Positions 1 to 10,507 are shown, counted from the first letter of the stretch. The stretch is 64,000 bases of DNA from Clostridia bacterium (GCA_017616695.1 JAFZXN010000044.1:1-64000), one strand, 5' to 3'. Translations and numbers: made by a program. The notes: a model not told the origin generated them from the sequence alone.

Positions 1-1
1 C

Positions 2-2710
2 GGTCCGTTTACAGTCAATAGCAACGGAACGGTTTCGGGAGCGGGAGCTTCGATAGAAAGCATAGACGACGGCTGGTATCGAGTAACGATAGATATCGCT
101 TCCACCGCTAAATCCGCTACGAATCCCGCATTCTTGTCGAGAATAAACATTACAAACGGCGGGACCGGCGCGGGTTACGTCAAGTATATAGGTGTTAATA
201 AGAAAACCGTAACGGTCGTTGGCGGGACGGGCGGCGGAACTTATGAAGAAGGCGAAAGCGTTACCGTAACGGCAACCATGCCGGAAGACAAACGGTTCGT
301 CGAATGGCGAGTTGACGGAGTTCGGGTATCTGCCGACGAAAGTTATACATTTACTTTAACCGAAGACCTTACTTTAACGGCTATATTCAAAGGGGAATAC
401 GATTTTCCGTCGTTGACCGTTGCCGTTTTTGCCGACGTACAGTTGGCAGACGAGAACAAAGGCAATACAAGGAACGCATACCTTGCTCTGAAAAATCATT
501 TGAAATACGCCAAATCGATAAATGCGGACGTCGTATTAATGCCCGGAGATATAGTTAATAACGCCAAAGAAGAGTATTATGAAAACTATGAGAAAGCGAT
601 AAAGGCGGTTTACGGAGCGGACGAGTCTGTTTATCCCGAATTTATTCTTTGTATGGGTAACCACGAGTGGTGGGATTTGTCCGAAAATGAAACTACGGAC
701 GCCGTTTCGCTTTTTAACGAATATGCTCGCATTGAAACAGCTAATCTCGTAAGAAGAACGTCTATAACCTATTATAAAGACGGCAGCGCCGCGCTTCCCA
801 CTTATTATAAAGTTATAAAAGGCATACCGTTTCTTGTCGTATCGGGTGAAAATTCAAAGGGGCAGATAGATGACGCCTTGAAAGACGAAATAGCTGATTG
901 GCTGGAAGAGATTTCGGAACTGCCTTCCGTTAAAGCGGGCGGACCTATTTACATCGCTTATCATTATCCTATTCCGAATGTTACGTATAACGGTGAAGCT
1001 ACAAATCCCGTTTGCGGTACGATAGACGAGCTTTTTTCCGATTATCATAGCGCAATAGTCTTTACGGGTGACACGCATTTTAACGGGATAAACGAAAGGA
1101 CCATAAATCAAACCGAATATACTTCGATAAATTTGGGTTCTTCGTCCTATTCGAGAAACATGAGCGTTTCTGCGACGGGTTATCAATACGGCAACGTTAA
1201 TCTCGGTAGCGGGAAAAATCTTCTTAACGACGAAGTCGGTTTCAAATTCGAATATACGCCGAATATTCTCGTAGCATCCCTCGACGAATGGGGAAGAACG
1301 GTTATCGACAGGTATTTCAGCGCAGACGACGTGGAAAACGTTAAAAACGTCGGTATAACATGGACTATCGATCCCGATTATTATTTCTATACGGATGACA
1401 GAATAGGCAGCACCGCTTGGGCAAACAATCTTTACGGCAAAGACGGGCTTACTTGGACTAACGGGAAGACTGTAAAATACAATGTGGAAAGCGGAAAAAT
1501 GATAGTTAAATTTGATGACGTTTCCGATCATAACTTTGCTGAGCATTACAGAATAAAGGTTGAAAATTCATCGGATAGTTCCGATTATAAATTCTATGAT
1601 TTCAGCGGTAATTATTATAAGTTTGACGACGATTCGCACACTTATCGCTTTATTTTGACCGATCTTCCTTCGGCAAGCGGATATAGAGTTACGGTAACGG
1701 CTTACGATTTCTTTGACAACCCGTCTTTGAACTATCTTACGTCGAGCGTTGAAGACGAAACGCTTGCATTTCCGGACGAGAGCGACGTTCAAGCGGCAAA
1801 GACTTATTGCGACGCGTCTAAACGGGTTAATTACGATATTACGACAGAAGGAAGTAATTCTTCTCTGGAATATTATTACAGGGGAGTCAGTTCGTATTCG
1901 TTTGGCATGGGAATATGTCAGATCATATATAAAAACAATGTAAGCATGGAAAATTATCTTTCCGTAACCGACTGGTCGAATGCAACGGTAACTCTTAAAG
2001 TCAAAAACCCTAATGATTTTGATATATACCTTGGGTTAGCTACGGTGATCTACGACGGAAACGGAACGCAAAAATGGCTTGATGATTTCAAATCGACTTA
2101 TCGCGTTAGAGTTGCGGCAAACAGCGATTGGACTCTTGTTCAATGGGATCTTAACGACATATATAAAAATGAGGCGAACTATATGACGATAACAGCCGAA
2201 AATATATGTCGTATAGGTTTAAAAGCGGCGGCAGATCAATCGGTTGTCGATACAGAGGACGGTTATGAGATGACTTTTTATATCGACGATATCGATATAA
2301 CCGACTCAAGCGGCGGCATCGAAGAGCCGCAGGAAGAAGAGCCTATAATACCTACTTGGGGCGGATATATCGACCTTCCGAGCACGATATCAAGTTACAC
2401 TTCGAGTAGCAAATATCTGACTTTCAAGATCAAAAAAGTCAACGACGCTGATTCGGGTGTAATTGCATTTATGTTGTCGGACGGATCTACGAATAGTTTC
2501 GGGATCAGGATAAACCTTGTTTCTAACGGAGTGCCTACGAATAACCGTGCATGCGCTTCTATAGAAGATCTGGGCGACGGATGGTATTTAATTACCACGC
2601 AGACGTGCGAACAGATAGGCGGAAGTGCGTTCAACGCAACCAAACTTATGTATAGTAACGGTTATCCGAGCAAGCAATTCTATTTCAAAGACCTTAGAAT
2701 TATCGGATAA
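2..2710 (+). CDS. Secreted calcineurin-like phosphoesterase with InlB-like repeat and carbohydrate-binding-like modules (5' truncated)
   Basis: The frame is open from base 2, so the gene begins left of the window; the TTG at 134 is only an internal codon. Bases 2-205 encode the end of a beta-sandwich module of the same kind as those in the next large protein (DDGWYRVTIDIAST, then YVKYIGV). One InlB-type repeat follows (about 206-395). A calcineurin-like metallophosphoesterase domain spans roughly 410-1330: motif I is DVQ (Asp codon at 434) instead of the usual DxH, followed by GDIV, GNHEWW, YHYP and GDTHF. The C-terminal third holds Fn3-like and binding-like sandwich modules and ends in KQFYFKDLRIIG, with no LPXTG or SLH anchor. 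The substrate is unknown; phosphorylated surface glycans or nucleotides are guesses. The family assignment is firm, but activity is uncertain because a metal-ligand His is replaced. Confidence 0.85.
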   Translation, partial: GPFTVNSNGTVSGAGASIESIDDGWYRVTIDIASTAKSATNPAFLSRINITNGGTGAGYVKYIGVNKKTVTVVGGTGGGTYEEGESVTVTATMPEDKRFVEWRVDGVRVSADESYTFTLTEDLTLTAIFKGEYDFPSLTVAVFADVQLADENKGNTRNAYLALKNHLKYAKSINADVVLMPGDIVNNAKEEYYENYEKAIKAVYGADESVYPEFILCMGNHEWWDLSENETTDAVSLFNEYARIETANLVRRTSITYYKDGSAALPTYYKVIKGIPFLVVSGENSKGQIDDALKDEIADWLEEISELPSVKAGGPIYIAYHYPIPNVTYNGEATNPVCGTIDELFSDYHSAIVFTGDTHFNGINERTINQTEYTSINLGSSSYSRNMSVSATGYQYGNVNLGSGKNLLNDEVGFKFEYTPNILVASLDEWGRTVIDRYFSADDVENVKNVGITWTIDPDYYFYTDDRIGSTAWANNLYGKDGLTWTNGKTVKYNVESGKMIVKFDDVSDHNFAEHYRIKVENSSDSSDYKFYDFSGNYYKFDDDSHTYRFILTDLPSASGYRVTVTAYDFFDNPSLNYLTSSVEDETLAFPDESDVQAAKTYCDASKRVNYDITTEGSNSSLEYYYRGVSSYSFGMGICQIIYKNNVSMENYLSVTDWSNATVTLKVKNPNDFDIYLGLATVIYDGNGTQKWLDDFKSTYRVRVAANSDWTLVQWDLNDIYKNEANYMTITAENICRIGLKAAADQSVVDTEDGYEMTFYIDDIDITDSSGGIEEPQEEEPIIPTWGGYIDLPSTISSYTSSSKYLTFKIKKVNDADSGVIAFMLSDGSTNSFGIRINLVSNGVPTNNRACASIEDLGDGWYLITTQTCEQIGGSAFNATKLMYSNGYPSKQFYFKDLRIIG

Positions 2711-2802
2711 AAGCAGTATTGCTATTTTATTAAAGCATAAAAGATATAAAAAGGAGTATTGCTAATCCGCTCAGGGCTCTTTAAGGATCAAACGAGAACA
2801 AG

Positions 2803-2931
2803 ATGAACAAGCGAAAAGAATTTGTTGAACCGATTTTTAGAATATTTGTCTTTTGTATATCGAACGATATATTTTTATTAAGCAGAACACCGGTAGAACC
2901 TATATCAGACGGCGGAGATTTTAATTGGTAA
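2803..2931 (+). CDS. Small 42-aa ORF of the 'DVI' type upstream of the giant phosphoesterase gene
   Basis: ATG 2803 to TAA 2929-2931 encodes 42 residues. The start is basic (MNKRKEFVEP), a beta-prone hydrophobic stretch ends in NDIFLLSR, and the tail is acidic and Gly-rich, ending DGGDFNW. The layout matches the 44-aa ORF at 63232-63366: basic start, E/EP near residue 10, F-x-x-x-D-(V/I)-I/F core, Ser, then a DG/GG-W tail. Both lie upstream of a large secreted protein gene. The ribosome binding site is weak (AAGGA 15 nt or GAGAA 4 nt upstream). No Cys pattern or signal peptide gives a function. Such small D(V/I)I peptides seem common in gut Clostridia, but I know no assigned role. Coding status rests mainly on the resemblance between the two copies. 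Confidence 0.5.
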   Translation: MNKRKEFVEPIFRIFVFCISNDIFLLSRTPVEPISDGGDFNW

Positions 2932-3073
2932 CAATAAAAAGAAAATGTATTATTATGAACCGCTAGCGATTTTTTGTGCTTTTTATACAAATGGTTTCTA
3001 TTGAAGAAAACGACATACTGATAGTGACTTATTAGGCTGAAACGATTATGATTATTATGCGGAGGTTGTGGTA

Positions 3074-6000
3074 ATGAGTGGTAAAATTAAAAAAGCTTTA
3101 TTGTATTTAATGACTGCTTTTTCAGTTGTATGCATTGCTTTTGGAATATTATTATCAAAGAATCACGATGAGATTGTCAGTGCGGAAGTTGTTCCGGGGG
3201 GTATACCTTTGCTTTCCGAAACAAAAGTGCTGAAATCCTCAGATGGAACGATGATGCTTTTAGCAACAGGTATAAATAATTATCAGGATTGCTATGAGTG
3301 CGGATACGAAACCGTCGGGTTAAAGGAGGTTACGTACAACCGTGCAAAGTATTATACGTCTATTTCGACGAAAGGCGGAAAAAGTTGGTCCGCTGAAGAT
3401 ATTTTCGGTAGCGGATATGACGGCATGATTGTTTGGGAAGTTAAAAACGAGTCTACTGAAACGTCGTTTAAGCCTTACGTTAAAGTGGGGGAAAGAGAAG
3501 GCGGCGTGTTATATCCGACAGAACCCGTTACAACTATATACGGCGCAAACAGAGAACTCGTCGGTAAAGCAGCTATACCGGATAGCGCCGATAAGCCGAT
3601 CGTTCTTGACGGACTGTCGGATTATGGAGCAGACGTTGCAACGATTGAATTTAACGTGCATCTTGCCGGCGCGAGCGACGAACTGTTGTTTAATCTTGCG
3701 GATAATTTAGGCAACTATTACGGAACTTACAGAATAAACAATACTCTCGCAGGTTTTGATACTTCGGGTAGTTTTAACCATGCGGGCGTTACGTGTGAAG
3801 TTCTTGGTGGGTCGAACAATTACCATATAGTTGTAACGCTTGTCGATCTGATCGGCGGAAGTATTACCGCGCCTACGGCTATAACAAAACTTTCGGTAGT
3901 CGATTCCGCGGCAGGCGTTTCAACGTCTTTAACTTCGGGATCGAGTATAGAAAACATAGACTTTGAATACTGTTCCGTTTTGATGGTTGGCGACGTGCAT
4001 ATCGGCAAATCCGTCGCCGCGCTTAATTATTTCAGAGAAACAATGGAATACGTCAGGGATAACGGTATTAAAGTTGTTATCTTTAACGGCGATTTCGTTC
4101 ATTACGGCGATGAAGATACCTATGACGCCGCAGACGAAATTTTGGAAGACGTATTTGACGGTTATACCACAGACGATCTTCCCGAATTTATTTTCAATAT
4201 GGGCAACCACGAGTTTTATCCCAACAGCGGTTGTAATTATCTGGAAACCGATTATGAAACAAGTCTTTCGTTGTTCCGCACTTTTGTTAATAAATGGATG
4301 AAAACGCCGATAGGCGAAAGCGACAATATTTATTCGAGAAAAATAGGCGGTATAAATTATATAGTAGCGTGGAGTTCAAAAACGGGAAACACCGCGGGAG
4401 ACGAATTTACTTCAGCGGATTTTACGAAACTCGGAACTTTGCTCGCTACGGCAACTGCCGGTGACGCGCCTTGCGTTTTGCTTACGCATTGTCCTTGGGG
4501 GTATACTTACGGCGCTGATTCGGATACGCCTTCCGCGTCGGTTGTATCAAGCATGACTACGCTTCTTGCAAGTTATCCTTCGGTCATAAACGTTACTTCT
4601 CATACGCATTTCTCGGCTCTTCACGAGAGAACTTTAGACCAAACGAATTACACGACCGTTGCTCTTGGTCCTCAAGTAGATGAATTTTACGTCAGCGGAT
4701 TAGAATATGACGAAAACACTTCGATATTGACTTATTCTAACATTAACAACACCTATAAAAACTATTTTGTAAACGACGGTCAGGCTACTTCTTATTACGA
4801 ACAAAAACACTTTGGATTTAATTTTACTTTTGGTTCGTCCAACGTTATTATAAAGAGAGTGAATCTCAGCAGCGGTGAAGATTACGAATATGGCACGTGG
4901 ACTATACCTTATGGTATAACTTCGTCAAATAAAAGCAGTAAGTTCTACTACGAATCGAGCGAAAGAAGCGGTGAAACGCTTTCTTTCGGCGTGGGTGCCG
5001 AAATAGGCGTTTCGCTTGCGTCGAAACCCGACACAGACGTGATGAAGTTTACGGTTTCATTTCCCGACGTAGAGAAATATTATGCGGTAGAAGGCTATAA
5101 GATAGAGATTTACGATGAAAACGATACTCTTGTTAAAAACGCAAAGTGGTTGTCTTTGTTCTGGGCGGACGTCGGCAACAAGAGCAATTACGAAGCTGTT
5201 TTGTCGGATGTTCCGGTTTCTGCGGAATACACAATAAAAGTCTATCCGATTGACTTTTTCGGCGTGTATAACGATCCGCTTATTAAAGAAATAATTACTG
5301 CGGAAGAAACTATTGACGAACATCCCGATGCCATTGAAATAAGTGCGCCGTATACCTATAATCCCATAGGTTTCGGTATCTCAAATTTCAAAGACTCCGG
5401 GAAGGCGTTTACGTTTGATTATAAAAAATCCGGCGCAGATGGAAGTAATACTATTCTGTTTACGCTTTGGACATCAAGTTGGAATCCGCGTATAACCGAA
5501 CTGATAACGATAAATGTTGTTGAAAATACCATAAGCGGAGCTACGGGATATATCAAAGATATTGGCAACGGCTGGCATAAAGTAACAATCAATTGTTCCG
5601 ATATTCCTGTAAATACCGCAAGTGCGACAGGAAACGAAACCGTCGGTCTTCTGTATTTCAATACGGTCAATCACGCATTCTATCTGGATAACGTAGGCTT
5701 TATTGATGAAATTTCCGCTTATACTGTTTCCGTAACCAACGGGACGGGCGGAGGAAGTTATTACGAAGGCGAAAGCGTTACCGTTATCGCAAACACCGCA
5801 CCGGCAAGTAGCATATTCGTAGAGTGGCAAGTAGGCGGCGAGCGCGTCTCGACAGACACTTCTTATACTTTCACGGTGGAAGACGATATTTCTCTTACCG
5901 CGGTTTATGCAACGCAGGTATCCGCCGCCAAGATGATGTCGGATTTTGATACGCCCGTTTTGAATTTCGCGTCTTCCGGCAAGGCTTTGACGTTCAAATA

Positions 6001-9000
6001 CAAAAAGACCGGTGCGGACGGAACGAATACTATTTTGCTTTCGCTCTGGGGCGGCGCAGGCGGAACGTGGTCGCCAAGATTGACTGATACGATCACCGTT
6101 GACGTCGTTGCAAATACCGTGAGCATAGGTCAGATAAAATCGATTGGAGACGGCTGGTATAAGGTCACGATCAATCTTGACGATATGCCGCTTAATACCG
6201 GAACGGCCGACGGAACGGAAACGGCGAGAAAACTTTATTTTAATACCGTTAACCACTCGTTCTATGTTTATGACACGGGATTTACAGACGAAATTGAAAA
6301 GTTCACCGTTTCGGTTGAAGATGGCACGGGCGACGGTTCGTATTATAAAGGCGCGCAAGCGACGGTTGTGGCAAGCGTCCCGAACGGTAAACTTTTTGTA
6401 GAGTGGCAAGTAGGCGGCGAAAGAGTTTCTACCGACGCTTCTTACACGTTTACGGTAGACGGCGATGTAACTGTATCCGCTATTTTCAAAGATGATCCGC
6501 ACGACGGCGCGAAAGAATTTACGTCATCAAACGCTTGGAAAGACGGCACGGTCAATTATTACTTCGTAACGCCGTCAGACAGCAAAGTCATCGATCCCGC
6601 GACCGATACGATAATATTCGACGTCAAGTTTACGAGCGATTCGGGATTTTTGCAGTTCTATCTCAACGAATATTATTACGGCAGATGGTGCGGTCCGTTC
6701 AAACTTACGACCGCCGGTGTTTTGACGGGAACGGGCGCAACGAAGATGGATCTCGGCGACGGTTGGTATCGTATCACGATAGATCTTGCGTCGACCGCTC
6801 AATCTGCGACGGTGCCTGCGTACGTTTCAAGGATAAACCTCGCTTCCACATCAGCTGACGGCTATATCAAATATATGGGGCTTGACAGCCACGCAGGCGC
6901 GAAGGAATTCACTTCTTCTAACGCTTGGAAAGACGGCACTGTAAATAATTACTTTGTAAGCCCGTCGAACAGCAAGGTTATCGATCCCGCGACCGATACG
7001 GCGATATTTGATGTTTTCTTCACGAGTAATTCCGGTCAGTTGCAATTCTATCTCAACGAGTATTATTACGGCAGATACTGCGGGCCGTTCATTATTACAT
7101 CCGCAGGAGTTTTGACGGGAGAGGGTGCAACTTTGACTGTTTTGGACGGTGTGGACGAAGGTTGGTATCGTATAACGATAGATCTTGCGTCTACCGTTCA
7201 ATCTGCGACAGCACCGAATTTCGTATCGAGAATCAATCTTGTTTCCACAACGGCTAACGGATATATCAAATATATGGGGTTAAAGCCGTTTACGGTAACC
7301 GTTGAAAACGGAACGGGAGGAGGAACTTACGATAAAGGCTCGGAAGCAACCGTCGTCGCAAGCGTTCCTGACGGAAAACTGTTCAAAGAATGGCAGGTAG
7401 GCGGAGAAGCGGTTTCTACGGATTCATCCTATACGTTTACCGTAACGAACAACATCACTCTTACCGCGATATTCAAAGACGACCCGCATCTTGGGGCCGA
7501 CACTTTTGCCGCGTCCACTGCTTCAAGCATAAGTATAGATTCAGTATCAGTCGCAAAAACAATGCTTATCGACGTTAAGATAACCGACGAAACGAATCAG
7601 AAAGTTACGTTGTTATTAAAACAGGGCGCCACCGCAAAATATTACGGTTATTACGCAGTATTCAAGTCCGGTGCGCTTGGCGGGACTTATCCCGGCGTCA
7701 GCGTGTCGGCTCTTGAAGACGGTTGGTTGCAAATTAAGATAAATCTTGCGGCGGCTACGGCAACAGGCTCTCCCACCTATATAGATAAGATCGAAGTGGC
7801 GACCTATACCACCGGTAACGGCTATATAATGTATATGGGCGTTGAGACTTGCGCAATCTCCGTAACCGGCGGAACGGGCGGTGGCACTTACGATAAAGGT
7901 ACTTCTGCGACGGTAACGGCTAACGGCAACCTTTCGCAGTTTATCGGCTGGAAGAACGGCTCGGGAGATTGGATATCCAACGAAATCAGTTATACGTTTA
8001 CCATAACCGACGATGCTGTTTTGACCGCAATTTACGGTCCGATTAATCTAACAAGCGGTTTTGATATTCTTATTCCCGATTACGAAGTCAGTTACGAAAG
8101 CATACTTGTTTTATCGCTAGACGTATACGTTCCGAATAACGACGCAAAAGTTTATTTCGGACTTTACGACGGCAGTGGTAACTATTACGGAAAATACGGC
8201 GTTTCTTATACCGGATTATTATTAGAAGGTTGCAGCACAAGCGGAGTTGCAGTAGAAACTCTCGTTGCAAACCGTAAATTCCGCTTGACTTTCACGCTCG
8301 ACAACCTTGTTGCAGGCAGCGGAACTCCAGGTAAAATCGTTAAGATTAAAGATATCGTTTCAGTCTCGATTACGGGCAGCACTATCGGCAATATAGCGTT
8401 TTCTTATCTCACCGTAAGCGCTAACGCCGTATTGAGATTAGACTACGCCGACAATACCGAACAAATATTGAAGACCGCAAGCGCTCCCGTTTCTCGCCAG
8501 ACCACGGTCAAGTTTGCCGGCGCTATAGGCGAAAGGGAAACGGCACAACTGACGATGTATGCCATTGCGAATATTTCGGGTAAAGAATTCGACGTATTCT
8601 TTACGGACTTTAAGGGAGCGAGCGGAATTATTCCCGCGAGCGCCGTTGAAACAAGTATTTTGCAATATATCAACGTTGACAGTAACTTCGTCGTAACGTT
8701 CGGTTATGATACACTTTCCACAGGCTATTATGCCGACGCACTGCTCCCGTTATCGGTTGCAAAAGCAGCGGGCGAAAACACGCTCACGGTTTCGAACGGG
8801 AATAACCAAGGTTTGTTCTTGATCCTCAACATTCCGTCAACGGCGGTTAAAGGAAATTATTACGGTAACGTAATAATAACCGTCGAAGATAACGATCCTA
8901 TGTGTCTGCCCGTACAGATCGAAGTTTACGGTTTTGCTCTTCCCGAAGAATCTGCGGCAAAGACGAGTGTAGGCGTCAGAATGGATCTCATCAACGATTT

Positions 9001-10480
9001 GTATGAAAAGACAAATAATGACAGCAGCAACGATTGCGATTACTATGACGAAGTTTCGGAATTCTTACAGGAACGCGGCGTAAACGTTGCAACGCTCAGG
9101 GGTGGCGTTTGGTCTAACGGAACTATCGACAGATATATCAATAAGTTGAAGATCGCGGCTGCCGATCCCAACGTTACTTCCTATCAGTTGGATTATAACT
9201 GGAATTCTTACGGAAACTTTAAGGTTTCGGGAACAATTTATAACGATCAAACCGGATCAAGCACTACTTTATCCAAGAAAAACATCGGTAGCGTAAGTTT
9301 GCCGAGAATGGAAAATATTACGTCAGGCAATATTACCTATTATGGATTGAAAGCGGTACTTGAACGACTTGCGACCGAGAGTACAAACGAAGTCGACTTA
9401 TTCAAAAAGGCGTATATTTATTCCCTTTATGATGAAGTCGACGGTGAAACGGAAATAAAAATATTGCTGAATATGTACGTCTGGTATACCGCAAGAGATT
9501 ACGTTCTTACTAACTTTGACTGGACTGGAAAATTAAGTGTCAAAGCTTCGCTTGAAAACCTTCACTACGTTGCGGCAGACCTTCCGTTCGATACTCTTTA
9601 CCGGGGCGTGACCATCACCGTAAACAGTTATGATTCCGCTACTTTCAGCGAAACCGGTACGGCCGATAACTGCGGTATTCCCACAAACACCGCGTTATCT
9701 CTCAAAATGGACGGCTTTATGACCGAACCCGTTAAGTTCGACCAGACAGGTCCTTACGCTACGGGCGGGACAAATTCCACTCGCAACCGTTCTGTAAATA
9801 ACGGCGTCGCCATAATCGAAAACGGTGATTACGTGTGGTGGTATATAGCGGTTGGTTGCGATCCTTATTGGGCAAGTTTTGCCGTTAACGCTTCCACGCT
9901 AAATAACAGGATAAACTACTGGCAGATGTTCAAACTCGGTATTGAAGGCATGTATCACTGGAACGCGACGTTGACCGAATCATATATCAGCAACGGTAGC
10001 GGCGGATGGAAATTCCAGGAATACGACGCGACGTGGTTCAATACTCAATACGGATTGAGTTCAAGTCAGTATTCCGCGCTTACGACGATGGAAAAAGCGG
10101 CGTATATCGAAAGGTACTATCTTGCAAACGGTTTAACTTATCAAGGGCAATACGGCGACGGTATGCTTATATATCTCGTTTCCGCAACATACGGTGAATA
10201 CGGAGCTGATTTCTTATCGACGATCCGTCTTGAAACAATAGCGGAAGCGACCGATGACTACAACTATCTTGCATACGCTCAATCGCTTATCGACGGTATC
10301 GGAAACGCCGGAACGAAGGCTACCTATCAGGCAAATTTAGACGATTTATTCGACGAGCTGTTTACTAACGACGGTGGTTCCGGAAAGTTCACAACGAAAG
10401 GATTTACCGCGGATAACGGCGAATTTAAGACGACAAGAGCGGCGCTCGCGGCGCTTATTGAAGAATTGTTGGCACTATAA
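3074..10480 (+). CDS. Giant secreted multidomain protein: metallophosphoesterase, CBM-like modules, InlB-like repeats, DUF4091/GH123-like domain
   Basis: The protein has 2,468 residues. ATG 3074 is chosen because GGAGG (3061-3065) lies 8 nt upstream; the in-frame GTG at 3068 is too close. A hydrophobic signal segment (residues about 8-26) is followed by a sandwich module and a calcineurin-like phosphoesterase with all motifs: GDVH, GDFVHYG, GNHEFY, THCPW, SHTH (about 3980-4890). Then come an Fn3-like module, two binding-like modules (5330-5705 and 5920-6290), three more of a second type (6495-6880, 6890-7280, 7485-7840) and four InlB-type repeats (about 5729-5911, 6300-6490, 7290-7480, 7850-8035). 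The last 700 residues are DUF4091/GH123-like with a YDEVDG pair, Asp2120-Glu2121, matching the Asp-Glu pair used by GH123 beta-N-acetylgalactosaminidases. No cell-wall anchor motif is visible. A role in attacking phosphorylated or GalNAc-bearing glycans outside the cell is inference. Confidence 0.88.
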   Translation: MSGKIKKALLYLMTAFSVVCIAFGILLSKNHDEIVSAEVVPGGIPLLSETKVLKSSDGTMMLLATGINNYQDCYECGYETVGLKEVTYNRAKYYTSISTKGGKSWSAEDIFGSGYDGMIVWEVKNESTETSFKPYVKVGEREGGVLYPTEPVTTIYGANRELVGKAAIPDSADKPIVLDGLSDYGADVATIEFNVHLAGASDELLFNLADNLGNYYGTYRINNTLAGFDTSGSFNHAGVTCEVLGGSNNYHIVVTLVDLIGGSITAPTAITKLSVVDSAAGVSTSLTSGSSIENIDFEYCSVLMVGDVHIGKSVAALNYFRETMEYVRDNGIKVVIFNGDFVHYGDEDTYDAADEILEDVFDGYTTDDLPEFIFNMGNHEFYPNSGCNYLETDYETSLSLFRTFVNKWMKTPIGESDNIYSRKIGGINYIVAWSSKTGNTAGDEFTSADFTKLGTLLATATAGDAPCVLLTHCPWGYTYGADSDTPSASVVSSMTTLLASYPSVINVTSHTHFSALHERTLDQTNYTTVALGPQVDEFYVSGLEYDENTSILTYSNINNTYKNYFVNDGQATSYYEQKHFGFNFTFGSSNVIIKRVNLSSGEDYEYGTWTIPYGITSSNKSSKFYYESSERSGETLSFGVGAEIGVSLASKPDTDVMKFTVSFPDVEKYYAVEGYKIEIYDENDTLVKNAKWLSLFWADVGNKSNYEAVLSDVPVSAEYTIKVYPIDFFGVYNDPLIKEIITAEETIDEHPDAIEISAPYTYNPIGFGISNFKDSGKAFTFDYKKSGADGSNTILFTLWTSSWNPRITELITINVVENTISGATGYIKDIGNGWHKVTINCSDIPVNTASATGNETVGLLYFNTVNHAFYLDNVGFIDEISAYTVSVTNGTGGGSYYEGESVTVIANTAPASSIFVEWQVGGERVSTDTSYTFTVEDDISLTAVYATQVSAAKMMSDFDTPVLNFASSGKALTFKYKKTGADGTNTILLSLWGGAGGTWSPRLTDTITVDVVANTVSIGQIKSIGDGWYKVTINLDDMPLNTGTADGTETARKLYFNTVNHSFYVYDTGFTDEIEKFTVSVEDGTGDGSYYKGAQATVVASVPNGKLFVEWQVGGERVSTDASYTFTVDGDVTVSAIFKDDPHDGAKEFTSSNAWKDGTVNYYFVTPSDSKVIDPATDTIIFDVKFTSDSGFLQFYLNEYYYGRWCGPFKLTTAGVLTGTGATKMDLGDGWYRITIDLASTAQSATVPAYVSRINLASTSADGYIKYMGLDSHAGAKEFTSSNAWKDGTVNNYFVSPSNSKVIDPATDTAIFDVFFTSNSGQLQFYLNEYYYGRYCGPFIITSAGVLTGEGATLTVLDGVDEGWYRITIDLASTVQSATAPNFVSRINLVSTTANGYIKYMGLKPFTVTVENGTGGGTYDKGSEATVVASVPDGKLFKEWQVGGEAVSTDSSYTFTVTNNITLTAIFKDDPHLGADTFAASTASSISIDSVSVAKTMLIDVKITDETNQKVTLLLKQGATAKYYGYYAVFKSGALGGTYPGVSVSALEDGWLQIKINLAAATATGSPTYIDKIEVATYTTGNGYIMYMGVETCAISVTGGTGGGTYDKGTSATVTANGNLSQFIGWKNGSGDWISNEISYTFTITDDAVLTAIYGPINLTSGFDILIPDYEVSYESILVLSLDVYVPNNDAKVYFGLYDGSGNYYGKYGVSYTGLLLEGCSTSGVAVETLVANRKFRLTFTLDNLVAGSGTPGKIVKIKDIVSVSITGSTIGNIAFSYLTVSANAVLRLDYADNTEQILKTASAPVSRQTTVKFAGAIGERETAQLTMYAIANISGKEFDVFFTDFKGASGIIPASAVETSILQYINVDSNFVVTFGYDTLSTGYYADALLPLSVAKAAGENTLTVSNGNNQGLFLILNIPSTAVKGNYYGNVIITVEDNDPMCLPVQIEVYGFALPEESAAKTSVGVRMDLINDLYEKTNNDSSNDCDYYDEVSEFLQERGVNVATLRGGVWSNGTIDRYINKLKIAAADPNVTSYQLDYNWNSYGNFKVSGTIYNDQTGSSTTLSKKNIGSVSLPRMENITSGNITYYGLKAVLERLATESTNEVDLFKKAYIYSLYDEVDGETEIKILLNMYVWYTARDYVLTNFDWTGKLSVKASLENLHYVAADLPFDTLYRGVTITVNSYDSATFSETGTADNCGIPTNTALSLKMDGFMTEPVKFDQTGPYATGGTNSTRNRSVNNGVAIIENGDYVWWYIAVGCDPYWASFAVNASTLNNRINYWQMFKLGIEGMYHWNATLTESYISNGSGGWKFQEYDATWFNTQYGLSSSQYSALTTMEKAAYIERYYLANGLTYQGQYGDGMLIYLVSATYGEYGADFLSTIRLETIAEATDDYNYLAYAQSLIDGIGNAGTKATYQANLDDLFDELFTNDGGSGKFTTKGFTADNGEFKTTRAALAALIEELLAL

Positions 10481-10507
10481 AGTTGGTTTATCAACGACTT
10501 AAGAAGC

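Noticed and set aside
134..136. TTG as the start of the first gene
   Set aside because: The frame continues upstream to base 2 with sequence matching the modules of the neighbouring giant protein, so the gene is cut by the window edge.
854..1546. 230-codon minus-strand frame
   Set aside because: Shadow of the phosphoesterase coding strand; no motifs.
5474..6502. 342-codon open frame on the minus strand
   Set aside because: It lies wholly inside the giant gene, antisense to repeated modules, has no ribosome binding site or domain, and its openness follows from the codon bias of the sense strand.
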